Notes: generated by a model from the sequence alone, not told the origin. Positions 17,840-27,315 are shown, numbered from the stretch's first letter. The stretch: DNA of 64,000 nt from Variovorax sp037204085 (GCF_037204085.1 NZ_JBBCBW010000020.1:44026-108025), one strand, 5' to 3'. Made by a program: numbers and translations.

Positions 17840-18570
17840 GCAAAGACCTGGGTCCGTTGCCACCATTGACGCCCGACGTCTTGCAGCACCGCGTCGCGCA
17901 GAAGCCTGCGGTGCTTCTTGTGCCCGGATGGGACGACAGCAGGCACGAGCAGTACGACCGCATCAGCGCCGCGCTCGACGCGCAGGGCTGGCTCACGCGC
18001 CGCGTCGATTTTCCGGGGGACCGGAGCCAGGACGGTGCGCGCAATGAAATGAGCCGCGACCAGCACCTGAAAGAACTCGTTGCGGCATACGACGGCCTGG
18101 TGGCGCAGCAGGCGGTCGAGGGAAGGGCGGTGGCCTTCATCGGCTTCAGCTATGGCGGCTATCTTGGCGCGCTGCTGAGCGCCCAAAGGCCGCTCCAGTG
18201 GATGGCGCTGCGCTCACCCGCGCTGTATCGCGACGAGGACTGGTTCGTTCCGAAGGAAGAACTGGACAAGGACGAGCTCGACCGCTACCGCCGCAGCGTT
18301 CGAAGCCCTGAAGAAAACGCGGCGCTTGCCGCATGCGAAGCGTTTTCGGGCGACGTTCTGCTGATCGAATCCGAAGACGACGAGACGGTGCCTCACCCCG
18401 CAGTGAAGAGCTACAAGGCGGCGTTCAGGAATGCGCGGTCCTTCGACTACCGCCTTCTCGAAGGAGCGGACCATGAGCTGTCGAGCAAGGCGGCGCAAAG
18501 CCGGTTCATCGATGAACTGTTGCGCTGGATGAACCAGGTCACCGGCGGCGCCGCCGCTGCGCTGCGGTAA
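17836..18570 (+). CDS. Alpha/beta hydrolase, serine type
   Basis: A 244-residue cytosolic alpha/beta hydrolase. VLLVPGWDDS near residue 30 is the oxyanion strand, the nucleophile elbow is GFSYGGY (serine), the acid is probably in IESEDDETVPH and the catalytic histidine in GADHELSS. It resembles dienelactone-hydrolase or esterase-like members, but no substrate can be named. It overlaps the upstream small gene and stops 3 bp before the convergent small acidic gene. Confidence 0.8.
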   Translation: MSKDLGPLPPLTPDVLQHRVAQKPAVLLVPGWDDSRHEQYDRISAALDAQGWLTRRVDFPGDRSQDGARNEMSRDQHLKELVAAYDGLVAQQAVEGRAVAFIGFSYGGYLGALLSAQRPLQWMALRSPALYRDEDWFVPKEELDKDELDRYRRSVRSPEENAALAACEAFSGDVLLIESEDDETVPHPAVKSYKAAFRNARSFDYRLLEGADHELSSKAAQSRFIDELLRWMNQVTGGAAAALR

Positions 18571-18573
18571 GCG

Positions 18574-18780
18574 TCAAGACTTCCGGCGCTTCAGAAAACC
18601 CGGCGCGTTCTCGCCCTTGCCGGGCTGCGCCTCGTCGTCGGCCGTGTCTCTTGCCTCTTCAGGCGTTGTCGATTCATCCAGCTCGAGGTCGTTTGCGCGG
18701 ACCTCGGCCTCGAGCGGCAGCTTGCCCGGCGTGAGGGGCGCGGATTCCGCCGGCGTGGCGGGCGTGTGCTTCCGATTCAT
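18574..18780 (-). CDS. Small acidic hypothetical protein
   Basis: A 68-residue protein starting MNRKHTPATPAES. It has many Glu/Asp residues in the middle (LEAEVRANDLELDESTTPEEA) and a basic C-terminus (FLKRRKS). The frame continues upstream to 18855, but the ATG at 18780 gives the more natural protein. There is no recognisable domain, and the composition suggests it is largely disordered. Coding status is plausible, not certain. Confidence 0.45.
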   Translation of the reverse strand: MNRKHTPATPAESAPLTPGKLPLEAEVRANDLELDESTTPEEARDTADDEAQPGKGENAPGFLKRRKS

Positions 18781-18953
18781 GACTGTGCTCCTGCTGTTTC
18801 GGCAACGGCCATCCTCCTGCAGCCGGCACAGCGGCAGGTCGGACGGAAAGTGCATGCGGTGCAGGCGCCGTCCTGCGCAAGAGTGCAGCCGGACTCAACC
18901 TACAGCAGTGTGGCGCGCATGCCGAGTCCGAAGCGCATGGGAGTCTGCAACAT

Positions 18954-18966
18954 GAAAACGGTTTTC
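18954..18966. promoter_or_regulatory. GAAAAC-G-GTTTTC dyad upstream of manganese catalase
   Basis: A 13-bp odd palindrome lies 42 bp before the catalase start. It also overlaps a short frame (ATG at 18952) that runs into the catalase gene, so it could belong to a leader region. The rest of the 227-bp gap shows nothing else I can name. Confidence 0.25.
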
Positions 18967-19007
18967 GTTCTTTTCCGTTCTTTCAATCCCCTTAAGGAGC
19001 CCCACGC

Positions 19008-19925
19008 ATGTTCTCTCACAACAAGCGACTGCAATACACCGTGCGCGTCAGCGAGACCAATCCCGGCCTTGCCAACCTCATGCTCGAACAGTTCGGCGGC
19101 CCTCAGGGCGAGCTGGCCGCAGCCTGCCGCTATTTCACGCAGGCCGTCGGCGAGGACGACCCCGGCCGCAAGGACATGCTGTTCGACATTGCCACTGAAG
19201 AGTTGAGCCACCTGGAAGTCATCGGCACCATCGTCGCCATGCTCAACAAGGGCGCCAAGGGCCGCCTCGCCGAAGGGGTGGATGCCGAGGCGGAGGCTTT
19301 CCGCAGCATCACGGGTGCGGGCAACGACAGCCACGTGACGCAGGTGCTCTACGGCGGTGGCCCTGCGCTGGTCAACTCGGCGGGCGTGCCGTGGACCGCC
19401 GCCTACATCGACACCATCGGCGAGCCCACGGCTGACTTGCGCTCCAACATCGCGGCGGAGGCACGCGCCAAGATCGTCTATGAGCGGCTCATCAACCTGA
19501 CGGACGATCCGGGCGTGAAGGAAGCGCTGGGCTTTCTGATGACGCGCGAGATCGCACACCAGAAGTCTTTCGAGAAGGCGCTCTACGCAATCCAGCCCAA
19601 CTTTCCGCCGGGCAAGCTGCCGGGCATGCCTGAGTTCACCAAGGTCTACTTCGACATGTCGAAGGGCGGCGAGGTGCGCGGACCTTGGAACCAGGGCGAA
19701 AAATGGGACTTCGTCAGCAAGCCCGAAGAGCAGATGGCGGTAGACGGCGGCTCCGGCGAACCCAGCGTGCAGCTCACCGCCGAAGACCAGGCCGCGGTGG
19801 AAGCCATGGCCACGCGCACAGCTTCAGACCCGACCGGCAATCCGCCGACGGGTGCGGAGCTGGGCATGTCGGACGACGCCATTCTTGATGAGTTGGCAAC
19901 CGAACTGGGCAAGCCCAAGGTCTGA
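19008..19925 (+). CDS. Manganese catalase
   Basis: Non-haem catalase of 305 residues that breaks down hydrogen peroxide at a di-manganese site. Expected ligands are present in order: E35 (GPQGELAAA), E65 and H68 (EELSHLE), E151 (AAEARAKIVYE) and H184 (REIAHQKSF). The C-terminal extension beyond residue 230 (VQLTAEDQAAVEAMA) is typical of proteobacterial members. A strong AAGGAG site precedes the ATG. It begins a stress-type run with a flavin oxidoreductase and a zinc alcohol dehydrogenase. Confidence 0.94.
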   Translation: MFSHNKRLQYTVRVSETNPGLANLMLEQFGGPQGELAAACRYFTQAVGEDDPGRKDMLFDIATEELSHLEVIGTIVAMLNKGAKGRLAEGVDAEAEAFRSITGAGNDSHVTQVLYGGGPALVNSAGVPWTAAYIDTIGEPTADLRSNIAAEARAKIVYERLINLTDDPGVKEALGFLMTREIAHQKSFEKALYAIQPNFPPGKLPGMPEFTKVYFDMSKGGEVRGPWNQGEKWDFVSKPEEQMAVDGGSGEPSVQLTAEDQAAVEAMATRTASDPTGNPPTGAELGMSDDAILDELATELGKPKV

Positions 19926-19964
19926 CCGCAAGGCCTGCAGCCAGACGGCAAGGCGAGCTTCATC

Positions 19965-20891
19965 GTGCAGGCCCGTTTCGAACCCATCGCCGATGCGGTC
20001 GTTGTCGGCGGTGGTCCGGCCGGGCTCATGGCGGCCATCTACCTGGCCCGCTTCCGGCGCTCGGTGGTGTTGGTCGATGCAGGCCAGAGCCGAATCGAGA
20101 AGATTCCGCGCTCGCACAACTATCCCGGCTTCGTTGAAGGAATTCCGGGTGCACAGGTGCGAGACATGCTGCGTGCGCAACTGCGCAGCTATCCGGTCCG
20201 CATCGTCGAAACCTTTGTGGAGCGGGCAGAGCGCACGCCGCAGGGCTTTCGCCTGGCAACCCAGGAGGGGCCAATCGCGGGCAGGCGGATGCTGCTTGCC
20301 ACCGGCGTGACGGACATTCCACCCGCCATGCCGCACGTGCGCGCGGCGCTGGAGGCCGGCGTGCTCCGCTATTGCCCGGTGTGCGATGCCTACGAGGTCG
20401 TCGGCAAGGCCGTCGGCGTGTATGCCAACGGCCCGGCCGGCGTGGCGGAAGCGATCTACCTTCGGCACTTCAGTGCCGACATCACACTGTTCATGGCGCA
20501 GGGTGGACCGGGCCTTGCCGCGGAAGAACGCAGCCGCCTGGCCGAGGCCGGCATTCGGTGGAACGACGCGCCGGTGGACGCCATACGAAGAAACGGCGAA
20601 CGCGTCGAGCTGATGCATGCGGGCACCCGGACGCTGTGCGACACGCTCTACTGCGCGCTCGGCTTGACAGTGCATTCGCAGATTGGAGTGGCCCTTGGCG
20701 CATCGGTCGACGACACGGGCTACGTCCAGGTCGATGCCCATCATGCGACGAGCGTGCCGGGCCTGTATGCGGCAGGCGATGTGTCCACCGGCCTCAACCA
20801 GATTGCGGTGGCCACGGGTGGCGCCGCCATTGCGGCTTCGGCCATTCACCGCGAACTCGGGCCCGACTGGCTGGCGCCCTCGAGCACTTGA
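19965..20891 (+). CDS. Thioredoxin reductase-like FAD/NAD(P) oxidoreductase
   Basis: A 308-residue flavoprotein of the thioredoxin reductase family. The FAD site VVVGGGPAGLMAAIYLAR is at the N-terminus, and a CPVC disulfide is near residue 140 (LRYCPVCDAYEV). The NAD(P) loop that follows is GVYANGPAGVAEA, an unusual form of the Rossmann glycine motif. The flavin-binding end is GLYAAGDVSTGLNQ. The GTG at 19965 is the start that keeps the full FAD motif. Its position 39 bp after the catalase gene suggests redox defence, but its partner protein is unknown. Confidence 0.85.
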   Translation: MQARFEPIADAVVVGGGPAGLMAAIYLARFRRSVVLVDAGQSRIEKIPRSHNYPGFVEGIPGAQVRDMLRAQLRSYPVRIVETFVERAERTPQGFRLATQEGPIAGRRMLLATGVTDIPPAMPHVRAALEAGVLRYCPVCDAYEVVGKAVGVYANGPAGVAEAIYLRHFSADITLFMAQGGPGLAAEERSRLAEAGIRWNDAPVDAIRRNGERVELMHAGTRTLCDTLYCALGLTVHSQIGVALGASVDDTGYVQVDAHHATSVPGLYAAGDVSTGLNQIAVATGGAAIAASAIHRELGPDWLAPSST

Positions 20892-20990
20892 CTCGATGTG
20901 GGCGCTGTCCGACGAGTCCTGTGGGCCTCTGCTTGCGCGGCGCATTCCACCCGCGCAGATGCTGGCCCCGTAATCAAGAAGGAGCAACCG

Positions 20991-22172
20991 ATGCTGGCAA
21001 TGAACTACCGCGGCCCCTACCGGATTCGCGCGGTGCACAAGCCCGAGCCCGAGATCGAGCACCCCGGCGACGCCATCGTGCGGGTGACGCGCTCATGCAT
21101 TTGCGGGTCCGACCTGCACCTGTACCACGGCCTGGTGCCCGACACGCGCATCGGCTCCACCTTCGGGCACGAGTTCACGGGCGTGGTCGAGGAGGTGGGT
21201 TCGGCGGTGCAGCATTTGAAACCGGGCGACCACGTGCTGGTGCCCTTCAACATTTTCTGCGGCAGCTGCTACTTCTGCCAGAAGGAGCTCTACAGCAACT
21301 GCCATTCGACCAACCCCGGGGCCACGGCGGTGGGCGGCATCTTCGGCTACTCGCACACCGCGGGCGGCTACGACGGCGGGCAGGCCGAATACGTGCGCGT
21401 GCCCATGGCGGACGTGGGGCCCACCGTGATCCCGGCCGACATGGACCTGGACGACGCCGTGCTGCTGACCGACGCACTGCCCACCGGCTACCAGGCCGCC
21501 GAGATGGGCGGCATTGGAGAGGGCGACACGGTGGTGATCTTCGGCGCAGGACCGGTCGGCATCTTCGCGGCCAAGTCGGCCTGGCTGCTGGGCGCGGGCC
21601 GCGTGATCGTGGTGGACCATGTCGACTACAGGCTGGAGTTCGTGCGCTCGTATGCGCAATGCGAGGTGATCGACTTCAAGCAGGTGGGCGACATGGCGAT
21701 CCACATCAAGAAGATGACCGATGGCCTTGGCGCCGATGTTTGCGTCGACTGCGTGGGCTGCGAGGCCGCAGGCAACTTTGCCCAGACACTGCTGGGCGTC
21801 AAGCTCAAGTTGCAGGGCGGTGCGGCCACGGTGCTGCACTGGTGCATCAACTCGGTTCGCAAGGGCGGAACCGTATCGATCGTCGGCGTCTACGGGCCCA
21901 CCTTCAACGCGGTGCCCATCGGCAACGCGGTGAACAAGGGGCTCACGCTGCGCATGAACCAGGCCAGCGTGAAGCGGCATCTGCCGCGCCTTATCGAACA
22001 CATACAGGCCGGCCGGCTGGAGCCGCGCCGCGTGATCTCGCACCGCATCGACCTGCGCGACGTGGCCGACGCGTATCACATCTTCTCGAGCAAGCTCGAC
22101 AACTGCATCAAGACCGTGCTGGTGCCGCCGGGCATGGTGCGCGAAACCACCACCGCGGCCGCGAGCCTTTGA
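20991..22172 (+). CDS. Zinc-dependent alcohol dehydrogenase (formaldehyde dehydrogenase-like)
   Basis: Medium-chain dehydrogenase of 393 residues. The catalytic zinc region is CICGSDLHLYHG with GHEFTGVVEEVG. The structural zinc cysteines lie in FCGSCYFCQKELYSNC, and the cofactor-binding loop is GAGPVGIFAAKSA. The length and the glutathione-independent formaldehyde dehydrogenase-like layout suggest an aldehyde or alcohol detoxification role, but the substrate is not readable. AAGGAG precedes the ATG at 20991. It is followed 18 bp later by a hypothetical gene that seems to travel with it. Confidence 0.9.
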   Translation: MLAMNYRGPYRIRAVHKPEPEIEHPGDAIVRVTRSCICGSDLHLYHGLVPDTRIGSTFGHEFTGVVEEVGSAVQHLKPGDHVLVPFNIFCGSCYFCQKELYSNCHSTNPGATAVGGIFGYSHTAGGYDGGQAEYVRVPMADVGPTVIPADMDLDDAVLLTDALPTGYQAAEMGGIGEGDTVVIFGAGPVGIFAAKSAWLLGAGRVIVVDHVDYRLEFVRSYAQCEVIDFKQVGDMAIHIKKMTDGLGADVCVDCVGCEAAGNFAQTLLGVKLKLQGGAATVLHWCINSVRKGGTVSIVGVYGPTFNAVPIGNAVNKGLTLRMNQASVKRHLPRLIEHIQAGRLEPRRVISHRIDLRDVADAYHIFSSKLDNCIKTVLVPPGMVRETTTAAASL

Positions 22173-22190
22173 TTGACGGGAGCGCACCCC

Positions 22191-22712
22191 ATGAACACGC
22201 CAGATCCTTCGAACACCCGTTCGCCGTCGCCCAGCCATGCGCACATCATCGGCTGGGGCGCCGACCTCGACCCCGCCATGCGTCCGGCCTACCCCAAGGA
22301 GCGCACGCCGCCGCGGCTGCCCCATCCGGTGGAGCCGCCGGAGCAGCAGCACTCGCATGCGGAGGTGCTTCATTCAACCGAGCGCCCCGGCATCACGCCC
22401 ATCTTCGGTAGCACCTTGCCGCCTTCGGGCCTGAGCGGCCGCTTGCGCCGCGTAGCGTTCCGGCATTCGGAAAACGACCTCCGGCACTGGCTCATGCTGC
22501 TGCTGGCCGACCGGGTGCAGATGGGCGAGGGCCTGATCGAAGACATCTCGCGCGGGCACGTGCCGAACCTCTATGCCGAGATGGGCGGCCGCGCCGAGCT
22601 CAGGCACAACCCGATGGGCGCTGCACGCAAGGTGGCCATCGGCGTTGCGGCGCTGGCGCTCGTTGCCATGGCGCTCAAGGGCCGCAGGCGGACTCGCCGC
22701 CTGCGCGGTTGA
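22191..22712 (+). CDS. Conserved-looking hypothetical protein with C-terminal membrane anchor
   Basis: A 173-residue protein of unknown function. The N-terminal third is Pro/His-rich (HPVEPPEQQHSHAEV). The middle contains a charged helical part (FRHSENDLRHWLMLLLADRVQMGEG), and a single hydrophobic segment near the end (VAIGVAALALVAMALKG) precedes a basic tail. This suggests a membrane anchor with the N-terminus in the cytosol or periplasm. The ATG at 22191 is used; the alternative is a TTG 18 bp upstream. The stop overlaps the probable TTG start of recQ. Confidence 0.7.
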   Translation: MNTPDPSNTRSPSPSHAHIIGWGADLDPAMRPAYPKERTPPRLPHPVEPPEQQHSHAEVLHSTERPGITPIFGSTLPPSGLSGRLRRVAFRHSENDLRHWLMLLLADRVQMGEGLIEDISRGHVPNLYAEMGGRAELRHNPMGAARKVAIGVAALALVAMALKGRRRTRRLRG

Positions 22713-24520
22713 GTCTGCATCAGCGCAGCTTGCCGAGTCATCCCATTCTTCAGCACCGAACTTCCAGACTCCGGAGCGGCCGTGGCCAGCCCGCTGCCGC
22801 CACCGCCGTCGACCGGGTGCTTCACGAAGTGTTCGGCCACGAGCGCCTGCGCCCTGGGCAGCGCAGCGTGATCGACAGGGTGGTCGCGGGCGAATCGACG
22901 CTCGCGGTGATGCCCACGGGTGCGGGCAAATCGCTTTGCTACCAGGTGCCCGCGGTTCTCGCGTCAGGTCAGACGGTGGTGGTCTCACCCTTGATCGCGC
23001 TCATGAAAGACCAGTGCGAGAAGCTCAATGCCAACGGCGTGCGCGCTGTGCAGCTGAACAGCCTGTGCGCCGCCGATGAGATCGAGGCCGCGGAAGCAGC
23101 CATTGCCGACGGCTCCGCGCGCGTGATCTTCAGCACGCCGGAGCGATTGGCCGACGCTGCTTTTCTGAAGCTGCTGCAGCAGCGGCCGACTTCCTTGCTG
23201 GTGGTTGACGAGGCGCATTGCATCTCGCAGTGGGGGCACGACTTTCGGCCCGCGTTCCTGGAGATAGGCGCGGCGGTGCGCGCCCTGCGCAAACCGGTGG
23301 TGCTGGCGCTCACGGCCACCGCCAATGACGAGGTGGCCGAAGAGATCATGGAGAAGCTCGGCATTCCGCGAGCGGGCCTGATCGACACCGGTGCCTACCG
23401 GCCCAACCTGCACTACGCCGTCGAGCCGATGATGCGAGAAGAAGACAAGCTGCAGCGTGCGCTGGCGCTGGTTGCGGGCCTCGAAGGCAGCGGCATTGTC
23501 TACACCGCCACGGTGAAGGCGGCCGAGTCGCTTGCCGCCCGTCTTGCGGATGCGGGCGAGTCGGTGGGCCTGTACCACGGCAAGCAGCGCTCGGGCGAGC
23601 GGCATGCCGCACAAGACGCGTTCATGGCCGGAAAGCTCCGCGTGATGGTGGCCACCAATGCATTCGGCATGGGCATCGACAAGCCCGACATCCGTTTTGT
23701 GCTGCACTACCAGATGCCCTCGAGCCTGGATGCCTACTACCAGGAGTCGGGCCGCGCGGGACGTGATGGCGGGCGCGCCGATTGCGTGCTGCTCTACCTG
23801 CGACGCGACAAGGCCGTGCAGCAGTTCTTCCTGGCCGGCTGGTTGCCCGAGGTGCCCGAACTGCGGGCGCTGCAGCAGGCGTTGTCGAGCCCGCCTCCCG
23901 CGGCCGAGGGGTGGACGGCGGCGGAGCTCCAGCAGCGTGCGCGTCTTCCGCGCGGCAAGCTTCGCGTGTTGCTGAGCCTGCTGCGGCAAGAGCGCCTGTT
24001 GAAGCGCAACAGCGAGGGCCTGCTGCGCTGGGCAAGAAAGCAGCCGCTCGAAGACGCCGAGCTCGACGCGCTGCTGAGCGGCCATCGCGAAAAGCGTGGG
24101 CAGGAGCGCGAGGCGCTCGAGCGCATGACCTTCTATGCGACCACCGGCATGTGCCGATGGCAGGTGCTGCTTTCAGGATTGGGGAGCGACGAGCTCGCGC
24201 AGCGTTGCGGCGCGTGCGACAACTGCGTGCGACTGGCCAGGCATGAGCGGGCGCAGGCCGCGCGAGATGCGCAGACGCAAGCGACGGCCGAAGAAGAAGC
24301 CGGCGCTTCGCCGCGCATTGCCTTTGCGAAAGGCGATTCGGTGCGCGTTCCGCGCTATGGCGTCGGGTCCGTGGCAAGTGCCGATGCGGTTTCCGTCACC
24401 ATCGAATTTGCCGATGGCAGCCAGCGCTGCTTCCAGCCCGAGTTCGTGCGCCCTGTGCCTGCGCGGCGGGCGGGCCGGGCGGCGCAGCGTCTGGTAACAG
24501 GCCGTGCGAACCAGCGGTGA
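22709..24520 (+). CDS. recQ: RecQ-family ATP-dependent DNA helicase
   Basis: 3'-5' DNA helicase of 603 residues. The motifs are in order: Q-motif and RPGQ (residues about 45-52), Walker A PTGAGKSLCYQ, DEAHCISQWGHDFRP, LTATAND, TNAFGMGIDKPDIR and YYQESGRAGRDG. A zinc region follows (MCRWQVLLSGLGSDELAQRCGACDNC). The usual C-terminal HRDC domain is absent; instead a short beta-rich module (GDSVRVPRYGVGSVAS...IEFADGSQRCF) ends the protein. The start may be TTG at 22709, overlapping the upstream stop, or GTG at 22817. This looks like a second-type RecQ, distinct from the canonical E. coli form. Confidence 0.92.
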   Translation: MSLHQRSLPSHPILQHRTSRLRSGRGQPAAATAVDRVLHEVFGHERLRPGQRSVIDRVVAGESTLAVMPTGAGKSLCYQVPAVLASGQTVVVSPLIALMKDQCEKLNANGVRAVQLNSLCAADEIEAAEAAIADGSARVIFSTPERLADAAFLKLLQQRPTSLLVVDEAHCISQWGHDFRPAFLEIGAAVRALRKPVVLALTATANDEVAEEIMEKLGIPRAGLIDTGAYRPNLHYAVEPMMREEDKLQRALALVAGLEGSGIVYTATVKAAESLAARLADAGESVGLYHGKQRSGERHAAQDAFMAGKLRVMVATNAFGMGIDKPDIRFVLHYQMPSSLDAYYQESGRAGRDGGRADCVLLYLRRDKAVQQFFLAGWLPEVPELRALQQALSSPPPAAEGWTAAELQQRARLPRGKLRVLLSLLRQERLLKRNSEGLLRWARKQPLEDAELDALLSGHREKRGQEREALERMTFYATTGMCRWQVLLSGLGSDELAQRCGACDNCVRLARHERAQAARDAQTQATAEEEAGASPRIAFAKGDSVRVPRYGVGSVASADAVSVTIEFADGSQRCFQPEFVRPVPARRAGRAAQRLVTGRANQR

Positions 24521-24530
24521 GAATCGATGA

Positions 24531-25856
24531 ATGCATCAAGCAAGCAATCTTTCCATTCCGCGCTTCAACAGGTTCGCACTCCTGGCCGCATCGGCGGCCG
24601 TTGCCGCTTTGCTGGCCAGCTGCGCATCCGCTCCACCGCCCGCTACCGCGAAGCCGCCCGCATCGGCAACCGGTGCCCGGCCCGCGACCGCACCTTCGGC
24701 ATCAGGAGCGGCGGGTGCGGAAGACCAGGCAGCCGAACAGCGGTTCGCAAAGTGGGTGGCTGACTTCCGCGCCGCCGCGCGCGCGGAGGGCATCAGCGAC
24801 GCCACGCTGCGCAGCGCGTTCGACCAGGTCCAGTATTTGCCGCGCGTGATCGAGCTCGACCGCGCCCAGCCCGAGTTCACGCGCACCGTCTGGGACTATC
24901 TGGACAACGCCGTCACGCCGCAACGCGTGGCAACGGGGCAGGACAAGCTCCTGCAGGTGCGCACCGAAGCAGAAGCAGCCGCTGCGCGCTACGGCGTGCC
25001 GCCCGCGGTGGTCGTCGCCATCTGGGGCATGGAAAGCAACTACGGCGGCAACTACGGCAGCACCCCGGTCATCGATGCACTGGCCACGCTCGGCTTTGAA
25101 GGGCGCCGCGAAGATTGGGCCAAACGCGAGTTGCTGGCGGCATTGAAGATTCTCGACAGCGGCGACATCGCGCGCGACCGGATGATCGGCTCGTGGGCCG
25201 GCGCCATGGGTCAGACGCAGTTCCTGCCGTCGAACTTTCTGGCCTATGCGGTGGATGCCGACGGGGACGGGCGGCGCGACATCTGGGGCAGCATGCCCGA
25301 TGTGGTGGCGTCCACCGCCAACTTTCTTTCGCGCTCCGGCTGGCAGGCCGGCGTGCCGTGGGGTGTGGAAGTGCGGCTGCCGCCGGGCTTTGACTACGGC
25401 CGCGCCGATACGTCGGTGCGCCAGTCGTCCGCGCAATGGGCGGGCGAGGGGCTGCGCGCGATCGACGACCAACCGCTGCCGGAGTTTGCCGAGGCCACGG
25501 TGCTGCTGCCCGCGGGTGCACGCGGGCCGGCCTTCTTGATCGGGCCGAACTTTCGTGCCGTTCTGCGCTACAACAACTCGACCAACTACGCGCTCGCGGT
25601 CGGCCTTCTTGCACAGCGCCTGGGCGGTGGGCCGGGTGTGCAGGCGCCATGGCCGCGCGATCTGCCGGCGCTCTCGCGCAGCCAGATGGTCGAGCTGCAA
25701 ACTGCGCTCAACCAGCGCGGCTTTGCAGCCGGCGCCGCGGACGGTGTGATGGGCCCCGCCACGCGAGAGGGGCTGCGCCGCTACCAGCGCAGCGTCGGCC
25801 TGCCGGCGGACGGCTACCCGAGCGCGGAGCTGCTGCAGCGCTTGCAACAGCCGTAG
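24531..25856 (+). CDS. MltB-family lytic murein transglycosylase with peptidoglycan-binding domain
   Basis: Cell-wall enzyme of 441 residues that cleaves glycan strands to 1,6-anhydro products. It is a lipoprotein (lipobox LLASC, Cys31). The catalytic glutamate lies in IWGMESNYGGNYG near residue 168. Other family blocks are GSWAGAMGQTQFLPSNF and DGDGRRDIWGSMPDVVASTANFL. A C-terminal peptidoglycan-binding domain (about residues 378-440: LQTALNQRGFAAGAADGVMGP) is fused. It starts 10 bp after recQ; functional linkage is unlikely. Confidence 0.92.
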   Translation: MHQASNLSIPRFNRFALLAASAAVAALLASCASAPPPATAKPPASATGARPATAPSASGAAGAEDQAAEQRFAKWVADFRAAARAEGISDATLRSAFDQVQYLPRVIELDRAQPEFTRTVWDYLDNAVTPQRVATGQDKLLQVRTEAEAAAARYGVPPAVVVAIWGMESNYGGNYGSTPVIDALATLGFEGRREDWAKRELLAALKILDSGDIARDRMIGSWAGAMGQTQFLPSNFLAYAVDADGDGRRDIWGSMPDVVASTANFLSRSGWQAGVPWGVEVRLPPGFDYGRADTSVRQSSAQWAGEGLRAIDDQPLPEFAEATVLLPAGARGPAFLIGPNFRAVLRYNNSTNYALAVGLLAQRLGGGPGVQAPWPRDLPALSRSQMVELQTALNQRGFAAGAADGVMGPATREGLRRYQRSVGLPADGYPSAELLQRLQQP

Positions 25857-25986
25857 CCTGATCTGTCGCGATTGACGGGCCGCGGCGCATGCCCGTTAAA
25901 CTGGCATCGGGTGCGAGGCTGCTTTCCATGGCGTCGCAGGTTCATGCGCAGGTCGGGCCGCCGCGCGGATCAGTCACGCCAGCTTC

Positions 25987-27240
25987 ATGCAAGAACCCGC
26001 CATCCAGTACATCGCCGCAGGCCTCTTTGCCGTCGCGCTCATCCATACCTTTGCCGCCAAGCAGTTCGAACGGCTGTCGCACCGCTTTCCCCGCCATGCG
26101 GGCCTGTTCCACCTGCTGGGCGAGGTGGAAGTCGTCTTCGGCTTCTGGGCCATCGTGCTCGTCATTGCCATGGCCCTGGTGGTCGGAGGCGGCCCGGCGC
26201 TCGGCTATGCGGAATCGCGCAACTACACCGAGCCGCTCTTCGTCTTCGTGGTGATGGTGGTGGCCGCCTCGCGGCCCGTGCTGCGCACGGTGATGTCGGG
26301 CGTGAGCCTGATCGCGCGGGTGGTGCCGGTGCCCACGCCGATGGCATCGGCCTGGCTCGGGCTGGCGGCCGTGCCGCTGCTGGGCTCGCTCGTCACCGAG
26401 CCGGCGGCCATGACCATTGCGGCGCTGATGCTCGCGCCGCAGATCTTCCGGCCGCAAGTGCCCGAAGCGGTGAAGTACCTTGCGCTGGGGGTGCTGTTCG
26501 TCAACATATCGATTGGCGGCACGCTCACGTCGTACGCCGCGCCGCCGGTGCTGATGGTCGCGTCGACATGGCAGTGGGACAGCGCGTTCATGTTCGCCAC
26601 CTTCGGGTGGAAGGCCGCCGTTGCGGTGCTCGCCAACGCAACCGTGGCCACCTTTGTGCTGCGCAAGCACCTGGGCGCTGCGCCGTCGGCTGCAGAGGCC
26701 GAAGCGCCTGTGCCGCCTGCCGTGGCCCTGGTGCATCTGGTGTTGCTCGCCGGCATTGTGCTGTTCGCCCATCATCCGGTGGCGTTTCTCGGGCTCTTCC
26801 TGATGTTCTTGGGGTTCACGCAAGCGTACGAACGCCACCAGAGCCCGTTGATCATCAAGGAGGCGCTGCTCGTCGGTTTCTTTTTGGCCGGACTGGTGGT
26901 GCTGGGCGGCATGCAGCAGTGGTGGCTGGAGCCGGTGGTTTCGAGCCTGGAGCCGCTGGCGCTGTTCTTCGGCGCGCTGGGCCTCACGGCCATTACCGAC
27001 AACGCGGCGCTCACCTACCTGGGCTCGTTGATCGCGAACATCTCGGACGAATCCAAGTACATGCTGGTCGCCGGCGCGGTGGCCGGCGGCGGCTTGACGG
27101 TGATTGCCAATGCGCCCAACCCGGCGGGCGTGGCGTTGCTCAAGCGCGGATTCTCGGACGAAACTATCGGCGCCGGCGGCTTGCTGCTGGGGGCGCTCGG
27201 GCCGACGGTGGTGGCTGCCGCGGCATTCATGCTGCTGTAG
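25987..27240 (+). CDS. Putative Na+/H+ antiporter (PF07399-type)
   Basis: Integral membrane protein of 417 residues with about ten hydrophobic segments. Blocks such as LVTEPAAMTIAALMLAPQIF, VNISIGGTLTSYAAPPVLMVA and LGLTAITDNAALTYLGSLIAN, with acidic residues inside the membrane region, resemble the putative Na+/H+ antiporter family. The function of that family rests on weak experimental ground, so ion exchange is a family-level inference. The preceding gap (25857-25986) contains TTGACG with a poor -10 box; nothing stronger was seen. Confidence 0.8.
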   Translation: MQEPAIQYIAAGLFAVALIHTFAAKQFERLSHRFPRHAGLFHLLGEVEVVFGFWAIVLVIAMALVVGGGPALGYAESRNYTEPLFVFVVMVVAASRPVLRTVMSGVSLIARVVPVPTPMASAWLGLAAVPLLGSLVTEPAAMTIAALMLAPQIFRPQVPEAVKYLALGVLFVNISIGGTLTSYAAPPVLMVASTWQWDSAFMFATFGWKAAVAVLANATVATFVLRKHLGAAPSAAEAEAPVPPAVALVHLVLLAGIVLFAHHPVAFLGLFLMFLGFTQAYERHQSPLIIKEALLVGFFLAGLVVLGGMQQWWLEPVVSSLEPLALFFGALGLTAITDNAALTYLGSLIANISDESKYMLVAGAVAGGGLTVIANAPNPAGVALLKRGFSDETIGAGGLLLGALGPTVVAAAAFMLL

Positions 27241-27315
27241 CGCAACGGCCGCCCGGCGCGTGAAGATCGGCAGCGGTGTGCTCGCGCTGCGCACGCAGAT
27301 GAAGGAGGCAAGAAC

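Noticed and set aside
18952..19008. Upstream short frame MKTVFVLFRSFNPLKEPHA overlapping the catalase start
   Set aside because: It has no ribosome-binding site of its own and runs out of frame into the catalase gene. It may be a leader peptide but cannot be supported.
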